Positions 58,609 to 64,000 of a DNA stretch of 64,000 nt are shown here, piece after piece (position 1 is the first letter of the stretch; each line of letters starts with the position of its first letter). The translations under genes and the position numbers were made by a program. The stretch is from the NCBI RefSeq assembly GCF_014205155.1, contig NZ_JACHMX010000001.1:5952001-6016000 (forward strand). The letters are read 5' to 3'. Under the pieces are notes generated by a model. That model was given only the letters and a program-made list of their open reading frames with translations. It did not search any database and was not told the origin of the DNA. The DNA is from Amycolatopsis umgeniensis. GTDB lineage: Bacteria > Actinomycetota > Actinomycetes > Mycobacteriales > Pseudonocardiaceae.

Positions 58609-58747
58609 CCGGCTCCTCTCGGTGCGTTCAGCTCCATGGTCATTGCATCGATTGTAGGCCTGCTGCCTGGACAAATGCTGGATCGGCGTTGCCGTGACGG
58701 GAAATCCGGTGTTTCGTGAGTGGCGAAGAGATCGGGAGGTACTCGGG

Positions 58748-59563
58748 ATGACGGCCAAGGTTTGCCTGGTCACCGGCGCTTCGTCAGGGATCGGCCACGC
58801 CACCGCGTTGGAGCTCTTGCGCGCCGGGCACATTGTCTACGGCGCCGCGAGGCGGGTGGAGAAGATGGACGACCTCCGCGCGGCGGGCGGGCATCCGCTG
58901 AAGATGGACGCCCGGGACGAGGACGACCTCCGCCACGCGGTCGGCACCGTTCTCGAGGAGCAGCGGCGGATCGACGTCCTGGTCAACAACGCCGGAACCG
59001 TGCTGCACGGCGCCATCGAGGACGTGCCGCTCGACAGCGCGCGTGACCAGCTCGAAGTGAATCTCCTCGCGCCCGCGAGGCTGGTCCAGCTCGTCCTGCC
59101 CGCCATGCGTGAACGACGGTCCGGCACGATCGTCAACGTCTCGTCGATCGGCGGTGAGATCGCCTTGCCGCTCGGCGCTTGGTACTACGCGTCGAAGCAC
59201 GCCCTCGAAGCCTTTTCCGACACGCTTCGGATGGAGGTCGAACCCTTCGGCATCGACGTCGTGATCATCCAGCCCGGCATCATCAAGACCGAGTTCGAAG
59301 ACCAGACCTCCGCACAGCTCAGGGAGATATCCGGCGGCGGGGCGTACGGGCAGATGGCGGAAGCCATGGCGCGGCACGGGGAAACCGGGCTAAGCGACGG
59401 CTCGGATCCCGCCGTCGTCGTGGAAGCCATCCGCCGCGCCATCGAGTCCGGCCGCCCGGAAACGCGCTACGCCGTCGGCCATCTCGCGGAGAAACTGCTG
59501 GAGCTCAACAGGACACTGCCGGATCGCGAGTTCGACGCACTGGCCACCCGCGCGACGAAGTAG
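58748..59563 (+). CDS. Short-chain dehydrogenase/reductase
   Basis: A 271-residue classical SDR. Cofactor motif VTGASSGIGHATA, structural NNAG, catalytic Ser in NVSSIGG and YxxxK in YYASKHALEAF are all present. The Arg in AARRVEKM after strand 2 favours NADP(H). GGAGG lies 8 nt before ATG 58748. It is divergent from the IS30-HTH/GbsR regulator. Substrate cannot be named. Confidence 0.9.
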   Translation: MTAKVCLVTGASSGIGHATALELLRAGHIVYGAARRVEKMDDLRAAGGHPLKMDARDEDDLRHAVGTVLEEQRRIDVLVNNAGTVLHGAIEDVPLDSARDQLEVNLLAPARLVQLVLPAMRERRSGTIVNVSSIGGEIALPLGAWYYASKHALEAFSDTLRMEVEPFGIDVVIIQPGIIKTEFEDQTSAQLREISGGGAYGQMAEAMARHGETGLSDGSDPAVVVEAIRRAIESGRPETRYAVGHLAEKLLELNRTLPDREFDALATRATK

Positions 59564-59564
59564 C

Positions 59565-59768
59565 TCAACCGCTCGTCCGACGCCGCGTGCGCACGACGCC
59601 GACCCACAGCAGAACGGAGACGACGGCGCTCGGTACCGCCATCAGATAGACCGGCCAGGCACGGAACCCCGAAACCCACAGCATCGCGGCCAAGCCGAGG
59701 GTGATCAGCGTCCAAGCCAGAGCGAGAGTGTCACCTCTTCGTCTCCAGCGATCGATGAAGCTGCGCAT
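59565..59768 (-). CDS. Small two-helix membrane protein
   Basis: A 67-residue protein with two hydrophobic segments (LALAWTLITLGLAAMLWVS and WPVYLMAVPSAVVSVLLWVG) and basic ends. Unknown function. No Shine-Dalgarno sequence; TATCCA lies 5 nt before the ATG, suggesting a leaderless transcript. It converges on the SDR gene with one base between stops. Confidence 0.6.
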   Translation of the reverse strand: MRSFIDRWRRRGDTLALAWTLITLGLAAMLWVSGFRAWPVYLMAVPSAVVSVLLWVGVVRTRRRTSG

Positions 59769-59809
59769 GCTGGTGGATACCCACTCATCGCCTGGTCAAC
59801 CCCCGGAAA

Positions 59810-60427
59810 TCAGGTGCGGAGGTAGCCGGTGATCATCGCCACGAGTTCGTTCTCGAGCCGGGTGGTGTCGATGGAGCCCGGCGCGGCGATGAGCTGATGC
59901 ACCGTCAGCTCCACAGTGGACGCGACGAGCCTGGCCGCCGTGTCCTTGTCCTGCACGTGGACTTCGGGATGGCTGTGGAACAGCTCGCGCAGATCCCCGA
60001 TCATCGCCCATTCCAGCCGCGTGACCCGATCCAGTACCTCGCTGGACCGAGGTGCCTGCTCGATCATGATCCGCAGGAGTTGCGGATCGTCGAGATGGTT
60101 GTCGATCACCGTGCGCACGAACTCCCTGACGATGGTCTCGAGCGGTTCCGGCGACTCCTTGTGCCTGCGGAGCGTCGCCGTGGCCTGGTCTCCGTCGAGG
60201 TGACGGGTCAGCAACTCGGCCAGGATCGCGTCCTTGTTCGGGTAGTACTGATACAGCGAGCCGATCGAGATCCGCGCCTGTTCGGCGATGCGGTTCGTCG
60301 TCCCCGCGGCGTACCCGTACTCGGCGAAAATGTGAGCAGCCGCGGTGAGGATGCGCTGCCTGGTGAGCTCGGCCCGGACCTGGCGCGGCTGTTTACGCGG
60401 CTGAAGCCGTCGTTGCTCCGACGTCAT
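59810..60427 (-). CDS. TetR-family regulator
   Basis: A 205-residue TetR protein with the N-terminal HTH (RQRILTAAAHIFAEYGYAAG, TTNRIAEQARISIGSLYQYY) and a helical ligand domain. ATG 60427 is preceded by GGGAG. A basic, Gln-rich tail of 20 residues precedes the HTH. It is divergent from the PPOX flavoprotein gene, and a palindrome with CAATTG at its centre lies between them, so it probably represses both. Confidence 0.88.
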   Translation of the reverse strand: MTSEQRRLQPRKQPRQVRAELTRQRILTAAAHIFAEYGYAAGTTNRIAEQARISIGSLYQYYPNKDAILAELLTRHLDGDQATATLRRHKESPEPLETIVREFVRTVIDNHLDDPQLLRIMIEQAPRSSEVLDRVTRLEWAMIGDLRELFHSHPEVHVQDKDTAARLVASTVELTVHQLIAAPGSIDTTRLENELVAMITGYLRT

Positions 60428-60470
60428 GACACTCCCGGTGAAGCGGCGCGAAAGCGAGTAGCGAGCGGAC

Positions 60471-60491
60471 TGAACAATTGCTCATAATTGT
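60471..60491. promoter_or_regulatory. TetR operator overlapping the flavoprotein promoter
   Basis: TGAACAATTGCTCA (60471-60484) is a palindrome with one mismatched pair. A second symmetric arrangement ACAATT-6-AATTGT spans 60474-60491. The -10 box CATAAT (60483-60488) of the leaderless flavoprotein gene lies inside. Confidence 0.65.
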
Positions 60492-60494
60492 GCC

Positions 60495-61136
60495 ATGACC
60501 AGCAGTGATCTCGTGAACGAGACGCGTCCGCGCCGGATCTCGTACGAGGAGGTGCGCGCCCGGCTCGGCGAGCCGGAGGCCATGATCAAGGCCAAGGTCC
60601 ACGATCGCGTCGACAGGCACGGCCATCGGTTCATCGCCCATTCCCCGTTCGTGGCGATGGCCACGTCGGACGCGACGGGCCTGCCCGACTGTTCACCACG
60701 CGGCGACTATCCGGGCTTCGTCAAGGTGCTCGACGAGCGCACCCTGGCGATACCCGACCGGCCGGGCAACAAGCTCGCCGACTCGTTCCGCAATCTCGCC
60801 GAGAACGACGGGATCGGGTTGATGTTCGTGATCCCCGGGTTGCGGGAAGTGTTCCGCGTCAACGGGCACGCCTATCCCACCGACGAACCGGACGTGCTCG
60901 CGCGGATGCGGACCGAGGGCAAGGCGGCGGAACTGGCGATCGTCGTGGAGGTGGCGGAGGCCTTCTTCCACTGCGGCCGCGCGCTGATCCGGTCGCGGCT
61001 CTGGGATCCCGCGAGCCAGGCGCTGGCGGAGGAATTGCCGTCCGCGGGCGAGGTCGCCGTCGAGCAGATGGGGCTCGACCTCGACCCGGCGGTACTGGAG
61101 AACCTGCTCGAAACCGGCTACCGGCAGTTGTACTGA
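60495..61136 (+). CDS. PPOX-type FMN flavoprotein (MSMEG_1061-like)
   Basis: A 213-residue split-barrel FMN protein of the pyridoxamine-phosphate-oxidase-like group. Seen: FVAMATSDATGLPDCSPRGD, then FVKVLDERTLAIPDRPGNKL and GIGLMFVIPGLREVFRVNG, the FMN-contacting pattern of MSMEG_1061-type proteins. CATAAT lies 6 nt before the ATG, with no ribosome site, so it is probably leaderless. It precedes a ferredoxin-type reductase by 13 bp, suggesting a two-part redox system under TetR control. Substrate unknown. Confidence 0.82.
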   Translation: MTSSDLVNETRPRRISYEEVRARLGEPEAMIKAKVHDRVDRHGHRFIAHSPFVAMATSDATGLPDCSPRGDYPGFVKVLDERTLAIPDRPGNKLADSFRNLAENDGIGLMFVIPGLREVFRVNGHAYPTDEPDVLARMRTEGKAAELAIVVEVAEAFFHCGRALIRSRLWDPASQALAEELPSAGEVAVEQMGLDLDPAVLENLLETGYRQLY

Positions 61137-61149
61137 GGTGATTTCGTTG

Positions 61150-62055
61150 ATGCAGCGGACAATTCTCGACCACATGGAGCCTGTCGCCGAAGGCACCGTC
61201 TCACTCGTCCTGCGCGGCGCCGAAGGCCCGCTGGCGCCTTGGGAACCCGGGGCGCACGTCGATCTGGCGCTGCCGAACTGGCTGACCAGGCAGTACTCGC
61301 TGTGCGGTGACCCGGCCGATCGCGGCAGTTACCGGGTCGCCGTCCGGTACGACCGGCTCAGCCGGGGCGGCTCGGAGTACATCCACCTGTTCCTGAGTGC
61401 GGGTCGCGCTCTCGAAGTATCGTTGCCGCGCAACAACTTCCCCTTGCTGCCCGCGCCGGAATACCTGTTCCTCGCCGGCGGGATCGGCATCACCCCCATG
61501 GTGCCGATGCTGGCGGCCGCCGTCGAGGCGGGTGCCGCGGCCACGCTGGTGTACGTGGGCAGGTCGGTGGCCGCCATGCCGTTCGCCGCCGAACTCCAGG
61601 CCGCCTATGGCGACAGGGTGCGTGTCCACGCCACCGGCGAGCACGGCAGGCCCGATTTCGCCGCGCTCGCGGCCGGACTCGGCCCGCGAGCGCTGGTTTA
61701 CTGCTGTGGCCCCGCGTCGATGCTCGACGCGGCCGAGGCGGCGTTTCCCGCGCGAGGACTGCACCTCGAGCGTTTCCAGCCGGTGGCCAAGGAATTCGCG
61801 CCGAACGAGCCGTTCGAGGCGCGCTGTGTCCGCTCAGGAAGGACGGTGGCTGTCGCTGCCGAGGAATCCCTGCTGAACGCGTTGAACCATGCGGGGTTCC
61901 GGATACCGTCCGGTTGCCGGGAAGGGGTTTGCGGCAGCTGCGAGATCGCCGTCGTGGGTGGTGAACCGGAGCACCGCGACGACATCGGGGCACCGCCGGG
62001 CCGCATGTACTGCTGTGTCTCACGCGCGACGTCCAGGCTCGATCTCGACCTCTGA
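61150..62055 (+). CDS. PDR/VanB-type oxidoreductase with 2Fe-2S domain
   Basis: A 301-residue reductase of the phthalate dioxygenase reductase/VanB group. Flavin site RQYSLCGDP, NAD(P)H site YLFLAGGIGITPM and YCCGPASML, and C-terminal 2Fe-2S site CREGVCGSCE with a fourth cysteine in RMYCCVS are visible, in the usual order. ATG 61150 is preferred over GTG 61138 because GAGGTGAT lies 7-8 nt upstream. It passes electrons from NAD(P)H to a partner; the adjacent flavoprotein is the natural candidate, since no oxygenase is present. Confidence 0.88.
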   Translation: MQRTILDHMEPVAEGTVSLVLRGAEGPLAPWEPGAHVDLALPNWLTRQYSLCGDPADRGSYRVAVRYDRLSRGGSEYIHLFLSAGRALEVSLPRNNFPLLPAPEYLFLAGGIGITPMVPMLAAAVEAGAAATLVYVGRSVAAMPFAAELQAAYGDRVRVHATGEHGRPDFAALAAGLGPRALVYCCGPASMLDAAEAAFPARGLHLERFQPVAKEFAPNEPFEARCVRSGRTVAVAAEESLLNALNHAGFRIPSGCREGVCGSCEIAVVGGEPEHRDDIGAPPGRMYCCVSRATSRLDLDL

Positions 62056-62079
62056 GCCGTCGTGGTTAGGCTCGTGCGG

Positions 62080-63036
62080 ATGGTGGAGCCCGCATACGAT
62101 CCCGAACTCGCCGCCGTACTGCCCGCGCTCGCGGGGAAGGTGCCGGTCGGCATGACGGCGGATCAGCTGGAGCGCTACCGGGCGCTGGAGTTCCCGTCCA
62201 TCGAGGAGCAGATCGGCGATCGGCCGGTCACCTGGACGGATCACACGATCGCCGGTCACGGCGGGGCGGAGATCACGGTCTCGGTCATCGCGCGCGAGGA
62301 CCATCGCGGTGGCGGTCCGGGGATCTACCACGTCCACGGCGGCGGGATGGTGATGGGCGATCGGTTCGCTTCGGTGGGTCCACTCGTCGATTGGGCGATG
62401 AAGTACGACGCCGTCGCGGTCACCGTCGAGTTCCGGCGCGCGCCCGAGCATCCGCATCCGGTACCGGTGGAGGACTGCTACGCCGGTCTCGAATGGATGG
62501 CCGCGCACGCGGACGAGCTGGGATTCGACCCGGAAAGGCTGGTCATCTTCGGCGGGAGCGGCGGAGGCGGTCTCGCCGCCGGTGTCACGCTGCTGGCACG
62601 CGATCGCGGTGGACCGGCGCTGTCCGGTCAGCTGCTCCAATGTCCGATGATCGACGACCGCAACGAAACTGTCTCCGCGCGGGAGTACGACGGTGTCGGC
62701 GTCTGGGACCGGACCAGCAACCTGACCGCCTGGACGATGGTCCTGGGCGAGCGGCGGGGCACGCCCGGTGTCTCGCCGTACGCCGCCCCGGCCCGCGCGA
62801 CGGATCTCGGCGGATTGCCGCCGACGTTCCTCGACGTCGCCGCCGTCGAAGTGTTCCGTGACGAGGCCGTGGCCTTCGCCAGCGCCATCTGGGCCGCCGG
62901 TGGCGAGGCGGAATTGCACGTCTGGGGCGGCGCTTTCCACGGTTTCCACGACCTCGCGCCGGCGTCGGCTGTCGCTCGATCGTGTGTCGCCGCGCGGGAG
63001 TCCTGGTTGGAACGGCTGCTCGCCAGGCCCCGATAG
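62080..63036 (+). CDS. HSL-family alpha/beta hydrolase
   Basis: A 318-residue esterase of the hormone-sensitive-lipase group: oxyanion motif VHGGGMVMGD, nucleophile motif IFGGSGGGGLA, catalytic Asp in DVAAVEVFRDEA and His in GAFHGFHD. It is a paralogue of 16353-17252. ATG 62080 is taken as start because TAGGCT lies 7 nt upstream as a -10 box (leaderless); GTG 62062 would overlap that box. No signal peptide. It follows the TetR-flavoprotein-reductase cassette but has its own promoter. Substrate unknown. Confidence 0.87.
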   Translation: MVEPAYDPELAAVLPALAGKVPVGMTADQLERYRALEFPSIEEQIGDRPVTWTDHTIAGHGGAEITVSVIAREDHRGGGPGIYHVHGGGMVMGDRFASVGPLVDWAMKYDAVAVTVEFRRAPEHPHPVPVEDCYAGLEWMAAHADELGFDPERLVIFGGSGGGGLAAGVTLLARDRGGPALSGQLLQCPMIDDRNETVSAREYDGVGVWDRTSNLTAWTMVLGERRGTPGVSPYAAPARATDLGGLPPTFLDVAAVEVFRDEAVAFASAIWAAGGEAELHVWGGAFHGFHDLAPASAVARSCVAARESWLERLLARPR

Positions 63037-63138
63037 CTTGCCCGGGTGGTCATCTCCCGCTCGAATTGCCGGTGGCACGGAGCGGTGTAACCCTGGTCAT
63101 ACCGAACGACACCACCACCACGAATCACAGGAGTCGTT

Positions 63139-63435
63139 ATGACCACCACCGAAATGCCCGCTGTCCACGAATGCACGGTCAGCGGATGTTCTTACAATCA
63201 CGACGGCTGTCACGCTTTCGCCATCACGGTGGGCGGAGGCAATGGCTCGGCCGATTGCGGAACGTTCGTCCCGCTGAATACCAAGGGCGGTCTCGATCGG
63301 GTGACCGCGCAGGTCGGCGCCTGCTCGCGGTCCGATTGCCGTCACAATTCCGCACTGGAATGCACCGCTTCGAGCGTCCGTGTCGGACCAGGCGAAGGCG
63401 GTCACGCCGCGAACTGCCTGACCTACGCGCCGTAG
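63139..63435 (+). CDS. DUF1540 cysteine-rich protein, two repeats
   Basis: A 98-residue protein with two DUF1540 units: VHECTVSGCSYNHDGCHAFA to SADCGTF, and VGACSRSDCRHNSALECTAS to ANCLTY. Each has four spaced cysteines plus histidine, suggesting metal binding, but the family has no known function. AGGAG lies 6 nt before ATG 63139. It stands alone and is followed by a long hairpin. Confidence 0.87.
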   Translation: MTTTEMPAVHECTVSGCSYNHDGCHAFAITVGGGNGSADCGTFVPLNTKGGLDRVTAQVGACSRSDCRHNSALECTASSVRVGPGEGGHAANCLTYAP

Positions 63436-63449
63436 TCTCGATCCGCAAG

Positions 63450-63502
63450 TCCGTGAAGGCCTCCTTGAGGGATCAAGCGTCCCTCAAGGAGGCCTTCACG
63501 GA
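63450..63502. repeat. Perfect hairpin, 23-bp arms, 7-nt loop
   Basis: Arms 63450-63472 and 63480-63502 are exact reverse complements around loop TCAAGCG, 14 bp after the DUF1540 stop. Arm segment GTGAAGGCCTCCTT equals that at 53737-53797. Confidence 0.9.
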
Positions 63503-63622
63503 TCAGGCCTGACGGATTTTGCCTAGTCGGGTACTCGCAATTCGGTGCTGCCGTTGAAGACCGTGATACCGCGGCGTTTTCAGCCTGCCCGGGAAACGTG
63601 ACAAGATCCGGCTGAAAGGTGT

Positions 63623-64000
63623 TCAGCTGCCGGTCTGGGCGCACGTGGCGGCGTCGGTGCCGAGGATCGGGTCGGTGACCGGGCGGTTGGTGATGGTCTG
63701 GGTGTCCTGGGTGGTCAGCGCGCCGTCGCGAAGGGTGTAGACGGTGCGGGTGCCGCTGTAGGTGAGCTGTGCGGCGCTGACGTCGTCGGCCTCGGCGGCG
63801 ACGGTCTCGAAGGTGCGTCCGCCACCGTTGAGCGGGGTGCACTGGTAGCCGAGGTGGGCGGCGACGCCACCGCCTTCGGCGACCGAGAGCGGCTTGCTGT
63901 CGTTGTCGACGACCTGGCTGAGGTTGCGGCCGTCGAAGTGCAGCGCGGTGAAGAACGTGGTGTTGGCCCCGACGGACTGGGTGACGATGAGTTCCGCGCG
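63623..64000 (-). CDS. Probable secreted protein, C-terminal 125 residues only
   Basis: An open frame enters from the right edge and ends at TGA 63623-63625. The visible part reads as a beta-rich, Thr/Asn/Asp-rich extracellular protein (SVGANTTFFTALHFDGRNLS, VAAHLGYQCTPLNGGGRTFE, YTLRDGALTTQDTQTITN) with two cysteines, one near the end (AATCAQTGS). Codon use is strongly GC3, as expected of a real gene. The start, any signal peptide and the family lie outside the window. Confidence 0.7.
   Translation of the reverse strand, partial: RAELIVTQSVGANTTFFTALHFDGRNLSQVVDNDSKPLSVAEGGGVAAHLGYQCTPLNGGGRTFETVAAEADDVSAAQLTYSGTRTVYTLRDGALTTQDTQTITNRPVTDPILGTDAATCAQTGS

Overview
The window is GC-rich DNA from an actinomycete. 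The evidence is about 70% G+C by eye, many GTG starts, twin-arginine signals, a SARP/AfsR regulator, a modular polyketide synthase, an Eis-type acetyltransferase and many small one-component regulators each beside the gene it probably controls. A family member of the Pseudonocardiaceae such as Amycolatopsis is likely, but genus is an inference. No rRNA, tRNA, CRISPR array, integrase or insertion sequence was recognised.

Left part (1-19 kb): the tail of a secreted chitin-binding protein; an erythromycin-esterase homologue; a Spo0M-like protein; a fucosylated-glycan locus (GntR regulator, SGNH esterase with carbohydrate-binding domains, GH95 fucosidase) with a palindrome between the divergent enzymes; a DszC-like flavin monooxygenase with a MarR regulator; an MFS exporter behind twin palindromes; an operon of HSL-type hydrolase, two ABC half-transporters and an Eis-like acetyltransferase facing a PucR regulator; and a secreted trypsin-like protease.

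Centre (19.4-30 kb): the most unusual part. A VMAP-like protein with an N-terminal class III cyclase-like domain, a MoxR AAA+ ATPase and a 1450-residue SAV_2336(vWA-like)/NB-ARC/TPR protein form one transcription unit, resembling the vWA-MoxR-VMAP ternary conflict systems. Converging on it is a second unit encoding an FxsA-like 65-residue peptide translationally coupled to an HExxH peptide-modifying enzyme, next to a Crp regulator that keeps cyclic-nucleotide-contacting residues. A second cyclase-like protein, membrane-anchored and in lower-GC DNA, lies at 35.2 kb. A cyclic nucleotide or related signal linking these parts is a hypothesis.

Right part (30-64 kb): a phosphocholine-type phospholipase C; a DUF4232 protein; a hairpin and 13-bp repeat cluster; a membrane protein/YtrA-type GntR pair with an operator at its promoter; MarR/EamA divergent pair with two operators; a single 2103-residue PKS (ligase-ACP-KS-AT-DH-KR-ACP, no thioesterase); a glycine-rich protein; a secreted hydrolase; a P450 and a DrrAB-like ABC exporter flanking a block of 11-bp direct repeats typical of SARP sites, with a SARP/NB-ARC/TPR regulator beside them; a PEBP protein; an HTH-TM-NBR1-Ig protein; a secreted peptidoglycan-binding/M15-like protein; a PQQ-propeller membrane protein; an SDR with a regulator bearing an IS30-type HTH; a TetR-controlled flavoprotein/reductase pair; a second HSL hydrolase; a DUF1540 protein; and the end of a secreted protein running off the window.

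Intergenic spaces hold a family of long, nearly perfect hairpins with 5-7 nt loops (8.4, 33.6, 33.7, 46.6, 53.7 and 63.5 kb), plus dispersed repeats shared between 46.5 and 53.9 kb.
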